Origin: Microbacterium sp. AZCO
Lineage (GTDB): Bacteria > Actinomycetota > Actinomycetes > Actinomycetales > Microbacteriaceae
Length of the DNA: 64,000 bases
NCBI RefSeq assembly: GCF_039614715.1
Contig: NZ_CP154857.1
Span: forward strand, 62,001 to 126,000
Direction: 5' to 3'
Below the pieces are notes generated by a model. It ran no database searches and was not told where the DNA came from. It saw only the letters and a program-made list of their open reading frames with translations. Made by a program: the position numbers and the translations under genes. Positions 46,342 to 56,361 of this stretch are shown here, piece by piece. Each line of letters starts with the position of its first letter. The stretch's first letter is position 1.

Positions 46342-46347
46342 TAGCGT
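46342..46347 (+). promoter_or_regulatory. -10 box for the leaderless APH-family gene
   Basis: TAGCGT ends 7 nt before GTG 46355. Confidence 0.45.
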
Positions 46348-46354
46348 GACGAGG

Positions 46355-47236
46355 GTGACGCAGGCGGGCATCGAGGCATCCCGGATCGACGAGGACCTCG
46401 TGCGCGCGCTCCTCCGCGAGCAGTTCCCGGACTGGGCGGGGCTCGCCGTGCGGGCCGTCGAGCCCGGCGGCAATGATCACCGCACCTTCCGCCTCGGCGA
46501 CGAGCTGAGCGTGCGGCTGCCGAGCGCGCCGGGATATATGCCGCAGGTCGCGAAGGAGCAGGCCTGGCTGCCCCGCCTCGCACCCGCGGTCCCGCTTCCC
46601 ATCCCGGTGGTGCGCGCGAAGGGGGAGGCGTGCGACATCTTCCCGGCGCCGTGGTCCGTCTACGGGTGGCTCCACGGCGAGCCGCTGGCCGCGGCATCCA
46701 TCGACGATCCCGTGCGTCTCGCGGTCGACCTCGCGGGCTTCCTCGTCGCCCTGCGAGGTGTCGACCCGGCCGGCGGTCCCCGGCCCGGCCTGCACAGCGC
46801 GTATCGGGGCGCGCCCGTCGCGCACTGGGACGACGAGGTGCGCGACATCCTCAACCGCCTCGACGGTGCCGAGCGCGATCGAGCCGCGGGCACCTGGCGC
46901 GACGCGGTCGTCGCCCCGGACGCCGAGTCAGCGGCGTGGCTGCACGGCGATGTCGCCGTGAGCAATCTGCTGGTGCGCGACGGCGCACTCGCCGCGGTCA
47001 TCGACTTCGGCTGCTCGGCGGTCGGCGACCCCGCGTGCGACACCGTGATCATCTGGACGCACTTCCGGGGCGCCGCCCGCGAGGCGTTCCGGCGGGAGTA
47101 CGACGTCGACGAGGCCACGTGGGCGCGCGGCCGCGGGTGGGCGCTGTGGAAGGCGCTCATCATGCTCACCAACAAGCCGCCTGCGCAGCGCGCGCTCGCG
47201 CGTCACGTGCTCGACGAGCTCTTCGCGGGGGTGTGA
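46355..47236 (+). CDS. APH-family phosphotransferase (aminoglycoside/choline kinase fold)
   Basis: 293 aa from GTG 46355, chosen because a -10 box lies 7 nt upstream; GTG 46346 is an alternative. AWLHGDVAVSNLLVRDGALAAVIDFGCSAVGDPACD is the APH catalytic loop (HGD...N) followed by the metal-binding DFG-like IDFG; WLPRLAPAVPLPIPVVRAKGEACDIFPAPWSVYGWLHGE matches the family hinge. The substrate could be an aminoglycoside or another small alcohol; such genes are common in actinobacteria and are not in themselves proof of resistance. It overlaps the convergent gene by 34 bp. Confidence 0.88.
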   Translation: MTQAGIEASRIDEDLVRALLREQFPDWAGLAVRAVEPGGNDHRTFRLGDELSVRLPSAPGYMPQVAKEQAWLPRLAPAVPLPIPVVRAKGEACDIFPAPWSVYGWLHGEPLAAASIDDPVRLAVDLAGFLVALRGVDPAGGPRPGLHSAYRGAPVAHWDDEVRDILNRLDGAERDRAAGTWRDAVVAPDAESAAWLHGDVAVSNLLVRDGALAAVIDFGCSAVGDPACDTVIIWTHFRGAAREAFRREYDVDEATWARGRGWALWKALIMLTNKPPAQRALARHVLDELFAGV

Positions 47237-47925
47237 GCCGGCTGCTCGCGCTGCGTCAGGTCGTAGGAGGGCTGGCGCGCCGCCCGCACCCACCGATAGC
47301 TGCCGGCACCCGGGATGGGGCGCACGACGGCGTCGAAGCGCAGGTCGTCGGCCCGGTCGGGTGCCTCTCGCAGCGACAGATCGGCGAAGGGATGCCATTT
47401 CCTGGCGGGTCCCGCGTGGTAGAGGCGCAGTCGCCACTCGCCGTCGCTGAGTGCCGCGTCGAGCGGCTGCCCGCCCGCGGCGAGATCCGGCGGCGTGAGC
47501 GTCCGGGCGCATACGAGCACGGGACCGGACGGCCCCCGATAGGGCACGAGCGTGCCGAGCGTCGCGCGCGCCGGTGAGCGGTGCGGCACGAGCATGAAGC
47601 GTCCGGGCACGCCGAAGCCCGTCGATGCGAGCTCGAGGTCGGCGGGGCGTCCTCCCACGTCGAGCCGCAGCGCGAGGCCGATGATGTCGGGGAAGACCGG
47701 GGGGAGTCCGATGCCCCGTGAGAGACGCGCGACGACGGGCACCGAGGCATCCCGCTCTCCGTCGATCCACACGATGCCGGAGCGCACCGGGTTTCCGAGC
47801 CACGTGATCCGGCCCTCCAGCATGCGGCCGCGCGCGTGGATGGGGCGGGGTCGTCGCACGAGAAGAAGGGTCGCGAACAGCAGGCGCAGGACTCGTCCCG
47901 CCGCGCGTGAGATCGCCATGAGCAT
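47203..47925 (-). CDS. Hypothetical protein with N-terminal membrane anchor
   Basis: 240 aa from ATG 47925 (ATG 47919 also possible). A hydrophobic start (ISRAAGRVLRLLFATLLLV) suggests a single anchor or signal. The rest reads as beta-strand-rich (RMLEGRITWLGNPVRSGIVWIDGERDASVPVVARLSRGIGLPPVFPDIIGLALRLDVGG), with a conserved-looking GFGVPGRFMLVPHR and YHAGPARKWHPFADLSL. I do not recognise the family; DUF-type proteins of unknown role with RWLR..FADL elements exist. No neighbour helps. Confidence 0.7.
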   Translation of the reverse strand: MLMAISRAAGRVLRLLFATLLLVRRPRPIHARGRMLEGRITWLGNPVRSGIVWIDGERDASVPVVARLSRGIGLPPVFPDIIGLALRLDVGGRPADLELASTGFGVPGRFMLVPHRSPARATLGTLVPYRGPSGPVLVCARTLTPPDLAAGGQPLDAALSDGEWRLRLYHAGPARKWHPFADLSLREAPDRADDLRFDAVVRPIPGAGSYRWVRAARQPSYDLTQREQPAHTPAKSSSST

Positions 47926-48043
47926 GCGCGCAGTATCGCCACTCGCTCCGTCGAGACGGCATGGGTTGCCTCGGAGCGGCGGGCACGCTAACCGTTCCGC
48001 CCGCCGCCCCGCGGCCCCGCCGCCCCGCCGCCCAGCAGGCTCG

Positions 48044-50431
48044 TCAGCCGCTGACGACGTCGGTCGTCTTCGCGAGGCGCAGCCAGGTGTCGACGACGGT
48101 GTCGGGATTGAGCGAGACCGATTCGATGCCCTGCGCAACGAGCCATTCGGCCAGGTCGGGGTGGTCGCTCGGCCCCTGACCGCAGATGCCGATGTATTTG
48201 CCCTGCCGACGGCACGCCTCGATCGCGAGCGAGAGCAGCTTGAGCACGGCGGGGTCGCGCTCGTCGAACGTGTCCGCGACGAGCGAGCTGTCGCGGTCCA
48301 GGCCCAGAGTCAGCTGCGTCATGTCGTTGGAGCCGATCGAGAAGCCGTCGAAGAACTCGAGGTAGTCGTCGGCGAGGAGGGCGTTGGTGGGCACCTCGCA
48401 CATCATGATGACCTTGAGGCCGTTGACGCCTCGGCGCAGCCCGTTCTCGGCGAGGAGCTCGACGACGGCGTGCCCCTCGCCCACGGTGCGGACGAACGGC
48501 ACCATGACCTGCACGTTGGTGAAGCCCATCTCGTCTCGCACGTGGCGCAGCGCCTCGCACTCCATCTCGAAGCACGCGCGGAAGTCGGGGGAGATGTACC
48601 GCGAGGCGCCGCGGTACCCGATCATCGGGTTCTCCTCGTCGGGCTCGTAGCGCTCGCCGCCGATGAGGTTGGCGTACTCGTTGGACTTGAAGTCGCTCAT
48701 CCGCACGATCACGGGCTCGGGCGCGAACGCGGCCGCGATCATCGCGACGCCTTCGGCGACGCGCTTGACGAAGTAATCGCGCGGAGAGTCGTACGCCGCG
48801 ATGCGCTCGGCGATCTCGCCGCGCAGCTCGTCGGGGAGCGTCTCGAACTCGAGCAGCGCGCGGGGATGGATGCCGATCTGGCGGTTGATGATGAACTCGA
48901 GGCGTGCGAGCCCGACGCCCCGGTGCGGGAGACGCGAGAACGAGAAGGCCTGGTCGGGGGTGCCGACGTTCATCATGATCTTGACGGGCGCCTCGGGCAT
49001 CTTGTCGAGGTGGGTCTCCTCCTCGACGAAGTCGAGCAGGCCGTCGTACACGAACCCGGTGTCGCCCTCGGCGCAGGAGACGGTCACGGGGGTGCCGTCG
49101 GTGAGGGTGCGGGTGGCGTCGCCCGTTCCGACGACGGCCGGGATGCCGAGCTCGCGGGCGATGATGGCCGCGTGGCACGTGCGCCCGCCGCGGTTCGTGA
49201 CGATCGCCGCGGCGCGCTTCATGATCGGCTCCCAGTCGGGATCGGTCATGTCGGCCACGAGCACGTCGCCCGTCTGGAACGACGCCATCTGCGAGATGTC
49301 GGTGAGCACGCGCACGGGCCCCGCGCCGATGCGCTGCCCGATCGCGCGACCGGCGACGGCGACCGTGCCCCGCTCGCGCAGCCGGAAGCGGCGGATCACG
49401 TTCGCCGAGGCGCGGGAGACGACGGTCTCGGGGCGGGCCTGCAGGATGTACAGCTGCCCGTCGACGCCGTCCTTGCCCCACTCGATGTCCATCGGACGCC
49501 CGTAGTGCTCCTCGATCACGAGTGCCTGGCGGGCGAGCTCCTCGATCTCGGCATCCGTGATCGAGAACTGCGACCGGGCCAGATCGGGAACGTCGACGAA
49601 CGCGGTGCTCGACCCGGCCTCGCGGCTGTCGGTGTACCGCATCGCGATCGCCTTCTCGCCGACCGAGCGCTTGAGCACGGCGGGGCGCCCCGCGCGCAGC
49701 GCGGGCTTGGAGACGTAGAACTCGTCGGGGTTCACGGCGCCCTGCACGACCGCCTCACCCAGGCCGTACGAGCTGGTCACGAACACCGCCTGGTCGAAGC
49801 CCGACTCCGTGTCGACCGTGAACATGACGCCGGACGCGCCGACGTCGGAGCGGACCATCCGCTGCACGCCGGCCGAGAGGGCGACGTCGTCGTGGGCGAA
49901 GCCGTGGTGCGCGCGGTAGGCGATCGCCCGGTCGTTGTACAGCGAGGCGTACACGGCGCGGACCGCGGCGAGCACGTTGTCGACGCCCCCGACATTGAGG
50001 AACGTCTCCTGCTGGCCGGCGAACGACGCATCGGGAAGATCCTCCGCCGTCGCCGACGAGCGCACCGCCCACGTCACGGTGTCGGGCTCGGCATCCGTCG
50101 CGACCAGGCGATCGTAGGCGGAACGGATGTCGCGCTCGAGGTCGTCGGGAAGCGGGTGCTCCTCGATCCAGGCGCGGATCTCGGTGCCCACGTGGGTGAG
50201 CCGGGTGACGTCGTCGACGTCGAGCCCCTCGATCGCGTCGCGGATGCGCCCGCGCAGATCGCCGTGCGCGAGGAAGCGGCCGTACGCCTCGGCGGTGGTC
50301 GCGAAGCCGCCGGGGACGCGCACGCCCAGCTCGGCGAGGTTCGAGACCATCTCGCCGAGCGACGCGTTCTTCCCGCCCACCTGGGGCAGGTCGGCCATGC
50401 CGAGCTCGTCGAACCAGAGGATGTTCGTCAT
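48044..50431 (-). CDS. ppsA: Phosphoenolpyruvate synthase
   Basis: 795 aa from ATG 50431, with GGAGAG 7 nt upstream. Converts pyruvate and ATP to PEP, AMP and phosphate for gluconeogenesis. ATP-binding N-terminal domain with [14 protein letters not shown] and [26 protein letters not shown]; the swivelling His domain has the phosphorylated His420 in [16 protein letters not shown]; the C-terminal barrel has MVPFVRT and [17 protein letters not shown] with the catalytic Cys. The 23-bp gap to ppsR indicates one operon, in which PpsR controls PpsA by phosphorylation. Confidence 0.97.
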   Translation of the reverse strand: MTNILWFDELGMADLPQVGGKNASLGEMVSNLAELGVRVPGGFATTAEAYGRFLAHGDLRGRIRDAIEGLDVDDVTRLTHVGTEIRAWIEEHPLPDDLERDIRSAYDRLVATDAEPDTVTWAVRSSATAEDLPDASFAGQQETFLNVGGVDNVLAAVRAVYASLYNDRAIAYRAHHGFAHDDVALSAGVQRMVRSDVGASGVMFTVDTESGFDQAVFVTSSYGLGEAVVQGAVNPDEFYVSKPALRAGRPAVLKRSVGEKAIAMRYTDSREAGSSTAFVDVPDLARSQFSITDAEIEELARQALVIEEHYGRPMDIEWGKDGVDGQLYILQARPETVVSRASANVIRRFRLRERGTVAVAGRAIGQRIGAGPVRVLTDISQMASFQTGDVLVADMTDPDWEPIMKRAAAIVTNRGGRTCHAAIIARELGIPAVVGTGDATRTLTDGTPVTVSCAEGDTGFVYDGLLDFVEEETHLDKMPEAPVKIMMNVGTPDQAFSFSRLPHRGVGLARLEFIINRQIGIHPRALLEFETLPDELRGEIAERIAAYDSPRDYFVKRVAEGVAMIAAAFAPEPVIVRMSDFKSNEYANLIGGERYEPDEENPMIGYRGASRYISPDFRACFEMECEALRHVRDEMGFTNVQVMVPFVRTVGEGHAVVELLAENGLRRGVNGLKVIMMCEVPTNALLADDYLEFFDGFSIGSNDMTQLTLGLDRDSSLVADTFDERDPAVLKLLSLAIEACRRQGKYIGICGQGPSDHPDLAEWLVAQGIESVSLNPDTVVDTWLRLAKTTDVVSG

Positions 50432-50454
50432 GGGACTCTCCTTCATGTGGTGGG

Positions 50455-51297
50455 TCAGGGCCGGAGCCTGAGGGTCTGCAGGATCACGGCCGACATCTCC
50501 TCGACGCTTTTCGTCGAGGAGTTGAGGAACGGGACGCGGTTGCGGCGGTAGAGGTCTTCCGCGCGGCGGAGCTCGAGGGTGCACTGCGCGAGGCTCGCGT
50601 AGCGCGAGTCCGGTCGGCGCTCGTGTCGCACCTGGCTGAGTCGGAGCGGCGTCGTCGTGATGCCGAAGCACCGCGACGCGTAGGGCTCGACGAGGCGCGG
50701 GAGGCCGTCGGTGGGGAAGTCGTCGTCGGTGAGGGGGTAGTTCGCGACCAGCAGGCCGTACTGCAGCGCGAGGTACATCGTCGTCGGAGTCTTGCCGCAC
50801 CTGCTCGGCGCGATGATGATGACGTCCGCGATGTCGAGCGCCCGGCTGCTCTGGCCGTCGTCGTGCTCGATCGCGTACTCCACCGCGCGCATCCGCGCGA
50901 AGTACTGCGTCGTGTCCCCGAGTGTGTGGAACTGCCCGAGCTGCTCCGACGCCGTCGTGCCGAGTGCTGCCTCGAGCTCGGTGAGGTGCCCGCCGAGCAG
51001 GTCGATGAGCGTCGCGGGCGCCGAGGCGAGCATCGCCCGGACCGCGGCATCCTTCGTCGTCGTGAACAGGATCGGGGCGAGTCCCGCCTCGGCGTCGCGC
51101 GAGATGTCCCGAACGACGTTCGCCGCTCCGTCGGGGCTGTCGACGAAGGGGATCGTGTGCCGGACGAAGGCGAACCCGGGGAAGTTCGCGAGCAGGGCAT
51201 TGCCGAGCGTCTCAGCCGTGATGCCCGTGCTGTCCGAGATGAAGTACGCCGCGCGCGTGGCTTTCCCCACTCCGAGGGCTGCGGTCGTCGGCTCCAT
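50455..51297 (-). CDS. ppsR: PEP synthase regulatory kinase/pyrophosphorylase (DUF299)
   Basis: 280 aa, PSRP family. It inactivates PEP synthase by ADP-dependent phosphorylation of a Thr near the catalytic His, and reactivates it by phosphate-dependent dephosphorylation. [23 protein letters not shown] is the family start, and the P-loop is [40 protein letters not shown] and the end [14 protein letters not shown] are typical. Directly upstream of ppsA in one operon. Confidence 0.93.
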   Translation of the reverse strand: MEPTTAALGVGKATRAAYFISDSTGITAETLGNALLANFPGFAFVRHTIPFVDSPDGAANVVRDISRDAEAGLAPILFTTTKDAAVRAMLASAPATLIDLLGGHLTELEAALGTTASEQLGQFHTLGDTTQYFARMRAVEYAIEHDDGQSSRALDIADVIIIAPSRCGKTPTTMYLALQYGLLVANYPLTDDDFPTDGLPRLVEPYASRCFGITTTPLRLSQVRHERRPDSRYASLAQCTLELRRAEDLYRRNRVPFLNSSTKSVEEMSAVILQTLRLRP

Positions 51298-51380
51298 GAG
51301 TTGACGCTACGGCCAGCTCTTGGGTGGTTTGCGCCACATCAGGGGGTCAAAGATCCCAGTTCTTAACGCTGTGGCAACGT

Positions 51381-51411
51381 CACGCGGTCAGTGAGGAAAC
51401 CACGCGGTCAG
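51381..51411. repeat. CACGCGGTCAG direct repeat downstream of the oxidoreductase gene
   Basis: Two copies (51381-51391 and 51401-51411) 20 bp apart in the ppsR upstream region, the second running into the end of the next gene. Two helical turns apart, so possibly a regulator site for ppsR-ppsA. Confidence 0.35.
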
Positions 51412-52424
51412 CGCGTGAGTGACGCGTACCCTCCCGACATCGCCTCGTGCACCTGCCGGGCCTTGATCGTCCGGTAGGTCGTCACCGGCCGGGTGGCGAG
51501 CACGACCTTTCCCCGCGAGTGCATCGTCGCGAGATCCTCGAACGCCTCGACGACGTCGTCGAGCGGATAGAGCCCCGACACGAGTAGGCGGAACGCGCCG
51601 ATCCGCGCGAGCTCCGCCAGCCTGCGGAGCAGGTCGGTGCCGTGCATGACGGCGTCCGGATCGTCATCGAGCAGGCTGAGCTCGATGTCGCGGCGATCCG
51701 CGCTCGACCGATAGCGGCGCGCGGGGACGCCGAGCGCGTCCGCGAGCTCGCTGCCGTCCTTGCCGAAATTGTCGATGTAGGCCGTCACGGGACCGTCCGC
51801 CGCGCGGCGGATGCGGTCGGCCATCCCCTCCCCGTACCGGACCGGCGTGATGCCGAGCTGACGAAGGTAGTCGAAGTTGCGGTCGCCGCAGGTGCCGATC
51901 ACCCGCGCTCCGCGGTGCCGGGCGAGCTGGGTCTGGATGCTGCCCACGCCGCCCGCGGCAGCGGAGACGACGACCGTGTCGTCGCTCCCGATGCGCAGCC
52001 GGTCGAGCGTCTCGAGGGCCGTCGCCCCCGCGAGGTAGAGGCCGCCGGCGACCTCCCACGACACGCGGTCGGGCTTGACGACGAGCGATGCCGCCGGAAC
52101 GGTGAGGTGCGTCGCGTGAGCACCGGTCCGGACGTGCCCCATGACGCTGGCCCCGACGCCGAATCCCGTGCCCGCCGCTGCCGCGACCACGATGCCGGCG
52201 AAGTCGCTCCCGGACCGGCGCGGCCAGGGGTCGTCGGCCCACGTCTCTTCGTGCCCGTTGCGGAGGAAGGCCTCCATGTGGTTGATCGAGGTCGAGAAGA
52301 CCTCGACGGTCACCTCGCCCGGTCCGGGAGGCGGGAGCGTTCCGGTGCGCTTCTGCAGCACGTCGGCGTCGCCGTAGTGGTCGTACTCGAACCACGTCGC
52401 CTGGATGGCTCCACTGCTCTTCAT
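51408..52424 (-). CDS. Zinc-independent MDR-type NAD(P)H oxidoreductase (quinone-reductase-like)
   Basis: 338 aa from ATG 52424, with AAGGGA upstream. It follows the quinone oxidoreductase pattern: ATWFEYDHYGDADVLQKRTGTLPPPGPGEVTVEVFSTSINHMEAFLRNG, then AGATALETLDRLRIGSDDTVVVSAAAGGVGSIQTQLARHRGARVIGTCG with the AAGGVGS nucleotide loop. No zinc-binding cysteines are present. Natural substrate unknown. Its gene is divergent from ribA. Confidence 0.87.
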   Translation of the reverse strand: MKSSGAIQATWFEYDHYGDADVLQKRTGTLPPPGPGEVTVEVFSTSINHMEAFLRNGHEETWADDPWPRRSGSDFAGIVVAAAAGTGFGVGASVMGHVRTGAHATHLTVPAASLVVKPDRVSWEVAGGLYLAGATALETLDRLRIGSDDTVVVSAAAGGVGSIQTQLARHRGARVIGTCGDRNFDYLRQLGITPVRYGEGMADRIRRAADGPVTAYIDNFGKDGSELADALGVPARRYRSSADRRDIELSLLDDDPDAVMHGTDLLRRLAELARIGAFRLLVSGLYPLDDVVEAFEDLATMHSRGKVVLATRPVTTYRTIKARQVHEAMSGGYASLTR

Positions 52425-52658
52425 GACAGTCCCTTCCGCGTCGCGAGGAGGACGCTCCGGATCGGTGTGCTGTCTGGTTGTTCGGCGCGAACGCCCGGTT
52501 CGGATGCGCTCGAGCAGAAATCGGCCGCCCGGTGGACGTTTTTCGTGGTTCCAGGAATGTTCGCCGACCGCTTGGGGGTTGTACCCATCCACCGGCGGAG
52601 TCGGCTCCGAACTGATCCCGATCAGTCCGCGCTCGCCCTCGACCCTCAGGAGCAACCG
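52425..52658. other. Divergent spacer before ribA
   Basis: 234 bp without a gene. I looked for an FMN riboswitch before ribA and saw none of its conserved blocks. AGGAG before ATG 52659 is the ribA ribosome-binding site. Confidence 0.5.
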
Positions 52659-53327
52659 ATGCTGCAGATTCACGAACCCGTCACGCGGGATGCCGCGACC
52701 GCCGACATCCGCACGGCCGTGACGATCCCGCTCCGATTCCCCGACGGTTACGCGGCCGTCGCGCGCGTGCTCACGTTCACGGGACTCATCGACGGCGCGG
52801 AGCACCTCCTGCTCGCCTTCGGCGACGCGGTGACCGACGAGGGCGTCGTCGACCCGGGCGATTCGCCGCTCGTGCGCCTTCACAGCGAGTGCCTCACAGG
52901 CGACGTGTTCGGGTCGGAGCGCTGCGACTGCGGTCCGCAGCTGCGCGAGGCCGTCGAGCGCCTCGCGGCGGAGGGCGGGCTGCTGCTGTACCTGCGCCAG
53001 GAGGGCCGGGGGATCGGGCTCTACTCGAAGCTCGACGCGTACGCGCTGCAGGATGCCGGACTCGACACCTACGAGGCCAACCAGGCGCTCGGGCACGGCG
53101 AGGACGAGCGCGACTACTCGGCGGCGGCGCAGATGCTGCGCGCGGTTGGTGTGGAGAGCGTGCGCCTCCTGACGAACAACCCCGACAAGGCGCGTCAGCT
53201 CACCGGGCTCGGCATCCGGGTCGACGACGTCGTCCGCACGGCTGTGCACCTCACGCCGGCGAACGCCCGCTACCTGGAGGCCAAGCGCGACCGCACGGGT
53301 CACCTGCTCGACATCCCCGCCGCCTGA
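52659..53327 (+). CDS. ribA: GTP cyclohydrolase II
   Basis: 222 aa from ATG 52659. Opens the imidazole ring of GTP in the first step of riboflavin synthesis. The zinc site is HSECLTGDVFGSERCDCG (three Cys), the active-site arginine motif is LRQEGRGIGLYSKL, and TNNPDK is conserved near the C-terminus. This is a free-standing RibA, without the DHBP synthase part of the usual RibBA fusion; another ribBA copy elsewhere is possible. No other riboflavin gene is adjacent. Confidence 0.93.
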   Translation: MLQIHEPVTRDAATADIRTAVTIPLRFPDGYAAVARVLTFTGLIDGAEHLLLAFGDAVTDEGVVDPGDSPLVRLHSECLTGDVFGSERCDCGPQLREAVERLAAEGGLLLYLRQEGRGIGLYSKLDAYALQDAGLDTYEANQALGHGEDERDYSAAAQMLRAVGVESVRLLTNNPDKARQLTGLGIRVDDVVRTAVHLTPANARYLEAKRDRTGHLLDIPAA

Positions 53328-53410
53328 CCGCCGCCCGCCTTCCGCTCATGCCTGCATAGGCTTGCGAGTGCGGGGTGGTGACCTCCGCGAACCGCAGGAG
53401 GGCGGAATCG

Positions 53411-54520
53411 ATGAGGATCTCCGGAGCCGTACTGACCGCATCGGGGGCGGCCCGCCCGTACTCCGCCTCGCGGCCGCTCGAGATCGAGGAGCTCGAACTC
53501 GATCCTCCGGGGCCGGGGGAGCTGCTCGTGCAGGTCGAGGCGGCGGGCATCTGCCACTCGGATCTCTCCGTCGTCAACGGCAGCCGCCCGCGCCCGCTGC
53601 CGATGCTGCTCGGCCACGAGGCTGCCGGCCGTGTGATCGAGGTCGGCGACGCGGCATCCCGCGATCTGCTCGGCCGCCGGGTCGTGATGGCCTTCCTCCC
53701 GCGCTGCGAAGAGTGCGCGGCCTGCCGGATGCAGGGACGCCTCCCGTGCGAGCGCGGGTCGAAGGCGAACGCGGCGGGAACCCTTCTGTCGGGCGCCCGC
53801 CGCCTCCATGACGGAGCTGACTCCGTCGCGCACCATCTCGGCGTCTCGGCCTTCGCGACGCATGCCGTCGTCGACCGGAGATCGGTCGTGCCCGTCGGTG
53901 ACGACGTCCCCGCCGAGATCGCCGCCCTCCTGGGCTGCGCTGTCCTGACGGGTGGCGGGGCGGTGCTCAACGCCGCACCGCCCGAACCGGGTGACACGAT
54001 CGCCGTCGTCGGCCTCGGGGGAGTGGGGATGGCCGCCCTTCTCGTCGCACTCACGCGCCCGGGTGTGCGCGTGGTCGCGGTGGACACGGTGGCGAGCAAG
54101 CGCGAGAAGGCGATCGCGCTCGGCGCCGACGAGGCATTCGATCCGGCGGAGGCGCTGGATGCCGGCATCCAGGCGGATGTCGTCATCGAAGCGGCGGGAG
54201 CGGCACGGGCCTTCGAAACGGCGGCGCAGCTGACGGGCGTCGGTGGCCGGCTGGTGACCGTCGGCCTCCCCGATCCCTCGGCGCGGGCGAGCATCTCGCC
54301 GCTCGACCTCGTCGCCGGCGCGCGGCAGATCATCGGCAGCTACCTCGGCTCCGCCGTTCCGGCTCGCGACATCCCGATCTTCGAACAGCTCTGGCGCGAC
54401 GGCCGCCTCCCCCTCGACGAGCTGATCACGGCGCGCGTGGGGCTCGGCGACGTCAACCGCGCGATGGATGAGCTGGATGCCGGCCGCGCCATCCGCCAGC
54501 TGATCGAGTTCCCCTCGTGA
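53411..54520 (+). CDS. Zinc-dependent alcohol dehydrogenase
   Basis: 369 aa from ATG 53411, with AGGAGGG upstream. MDR with both zinc sites: catalytic CHSDLSVVNG and GHEAAGRVIEVG, and the structural Cys set in RCEECAACRMQGRLPCERG. VGLGGVGMAALLVALTRPGVRVVAVD is the NAD-binding fold. It opens the oxidation island with the dehydratase, lactonase and second dehydrogenase, so it may oxidise a sugar, a sugar alcohol or an aldehyde from polysaccharide breakdown. Confidence 0.88.
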   Translation: MRISGAVLTASGAARPYSASRPLEIEELELDPPGPGELLVQVEAAGICHSDLSVVNGSRPRPLPMLLGHEAAGRVIEVGDAASRDLLGRRVVMAFLPRCEECAACRMQGRLPCERGSKANAAGTLLSGARRLHDGADSVAHHLGVSAFATHAVVDRRSVVPVGDDVPAEIAALLGCAVLTGGGAVLNAAPPEPGDTIAVVGLGGVGMAALLVALTRPGVRVVAVDTVASKREKAIALGADEAFDPAEALDAGIQADVVIEAAGAARAFETAAQLTGVGGRLVTVGLPDPSARASISPLDLVAGARQIIGSYLGSAVPARDIPIFEQLWRDGRLPLDELITARVGLGDVNRAMDELDAGRAIRQLIEFPS

Positions 54521-54621
54521 TCGCGGTTCCTATCGCAGGGCGGGCCCGGGCGGCGCGCAGAGCGTCCGTGATGAGGGATGCTGGCATCCAGCCCTCTCGA
54601 CGCCGATGAAGGATGCGATCC

Positions 54622-56334
54622 ATGAGCCTGCGCAGTTCCGAGTGGTACTCGGGCGATGACCGGAATGCCTACATCCACCGGGCCTGGATGCGCCGGGGAG
54701 CGCCGTCCTCCGCCTTCGAGGGGCGCCCGCAGATCGCCATCGCGAACACCGCGTCGGATCTCACCCCCTGCAACGCGAACCTGACCGAGGTCGCGCAGTC
54801 CGTGAAGAACGGCGTCTACGAGGCGGGCGGCATCCCGCTCGAGCTGCCGGTGGTGTCGCTCGGCGAGACACTGGTGCGGCCGACGGCGATGCTGTGGCGG
54901 AATATGGCGGCGATGGCGACGGAGGAGATGCTCCGCGCGAACCCGATCGACGGGGTCGTGCTGCTGGGCGGCTGCGACAAGACGATCCCGTCGCTGATGA
55001 TGGCCGCGGCATCCGTCGATCTACCCGCCGTCGTGGTGCCGGGCGGTCCGATGCTCACGGGGCATTTCCGGGGTGAGGCGCTCGGCTGCGGAACGGACGT
55101 GTGGCGCCTTTCCGAGGAGGTGCGAGCGGGGACGCTGAGCGAGGCGATGTTCCTGAAGAGCGAGTCGTCGATGATCCGCTCGAAGGGGCACTGCAACACG
55201 ATGGGCACGGCGTCGACGATGGCGCTCGTCGCGGAGGCGCTGGGCGTCGTCGTGCCGGGCGTCGCGGGCACTCCTGCGCCGGACGCGAGGCTGCTCGAAG
55301 CGGCGCACGAGACGGGGATGCTGGCGGTGCAGCTCGTCGCGGACGACCGGCGCCCGTCGACCTTCCTGACGAAGGGGAGCTTCCACAACGCGATCGTCGC
55401 GCTCGCCGCGATCGGCGGATCCACGAACGCCGTCGTGCATCTGCTCGCGATCGCGGGGCGGCTCGGCATCGACCTCACGATCGACGACTTCGACCGCATC
55501 GGCGCCGACGTGCCGCTGCTGGTGAACCTGCAGCCGGCGGGCCGGTACCTCATGGACGACCTGTACCGCGCGGGCGGCTTCCTCGCGGTGATGCGCGAGG
55601 TCCGAGACCTGCTCGACCAGGACGCGCTCACGATCACAGGACGTCCGTTCGTCGAGTACCTCGAGGACGCGCAGATCTGGGATGCCGACGTCATCACTCC
55701 ACGGGATGCTCCGCTGCAGCCCGCAGCCGGGATCTCGGTGCTGCGCGGGTCGCTCGCGCCGGGCGGCGCGATCATCAAACCGGCCGCGGCATCCGCTCAC
55801 CTCTTGAAGCACCGCGGCCGGGCCGTCGTGTTCGACTCGATCGAGGACTTCCACGCGCGCATCGACGACCCCGATCTCGACATCGACGAGAACAGCGTCA
55901 TGGTGCTGCGCGGGTGCGGGCCGAAGGGCTATCCGGGCATGCCCGAGGTGTCGAATATGCCGCTGCCGCAGAAGCTGCTGGAGCGAGGCGTCCGGGATGT
56001 CGTCCGCATCTGCGACGGACGCATGTCGGGAACGGCATACGGCACGGTCGTGCTGCACGTCACCCCCGAGGCCGCGGCCGGCGGGCCGCTCGCGCTCGTG
56101 CAGACGGGCGACTGGATCAGCCTCGACGTGCGCGGCGGGCGCCTCGACCTCGACGTGCCCCCGGACGAGGTCGCGGCCCGCGTCCCGAATCAGACGACCA
56201 CCGACGGCTTCGCGGCACCTCGCCGCGGATGGGAGCGCCTGTATGTCGACCACGTGCTGCAAGCCGACCGAGGCGCCGACCTGGACTTCCTCGTCGGCGC
56301 GAGCGGATCCGAGGTGTCACGTGAATCGCACTGA
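54622..56334 (+). CDS. IlvD/Edd-family sugar-acid dehydratase
   Basis: 570 aa from ATG 54622 (MSLRSSEWYSGDDRNAYIHRAWMRRG), AAGGA upstream. Iron-sulphur dehydratase: Cys in TASDLTPCNANL, in LLGGCDKTIPSLMMA, and in VRICDGRMSGTAYG. Other marks are GTASTMALVAEALGV and NSVMVLRGCGPKGYPGMPEV. The RSSEWYSG start and 570-aa length resemble L-arabonate/D-xylonate-type dehydratases rather than branched-chain-amino-acid IlvD. Predicted reaction: aldonate to 2-keto-3-deoxy-aldonate. Operon with the SMP-30 gene, 27 bp downstream. Confidence 0.9.
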   Translation: MSLRSSEWYSGDDRNAYIHRAWMRRGAPSSAFEGRPQIAIANTASDLTPCNANLTEVAQSVKNGVYEAGGIPLELPVVSLGETLVRPTAMLWRNMAAMATEEMLRANPIDGVVLLGGCDKTIPSLMMAAASVDLPAVVVPGGPMLTGHFRGEALGCGTDVWRLSEEVRAGTLSEAMFLKSESSMIRSKGHCNTMGTASTMALVAEALGVVVPGVAGTPAPDARLLEAAHETGMLAVQLVADDRRPSTFLTKGSFHNAIVALAAIGGSTNAVVHLLAIAGRLGIDLTIDDFDRIGADVPLLVNLQPAGRYLMDDLYRAGGFLAVMREVRDLLDQDALTITGRPFVEYLEDAQIWDADVITPRDAPLQPAAGISVLRGSLAPGGAIIKPAAASAHLLKHRGRAVVFDSIEDFHARIDDPDLDIDENSVMVLRGCGPKGYPGMPEVSNMPLPQKLLERGVRDVVRICDGRMSGTAYGTVVLHVTPEAAAGGPLALVQTGDWISLDVRGGRLDLDVPPDEVAARVPNQTTTDGFAAPRRGWERLYVDHVLQADRGADLDFLVGASGSEVSRESH

Positions 56335-56361
56335 CGTCCACCGACGGCTGGGAGGTGCCGC

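Noticed and set aside
46355-47236. Calling the APH-family gene an aminoglycoside resistance gene
   Set aside because: The fold is clear but the family covers many small-molecule kinases; nothing in the sequence or neighbourhood points to resistance.
47552-50551. 999-aa open frame antisense to ppsA
   Set aside because: Shadow of ppsA; no motif and no promoter or ribosome-binding site.
52425-52658. FMN riboswitch upstream of ribA
   Set aside because: None of the conserved RFN blocks could be found.
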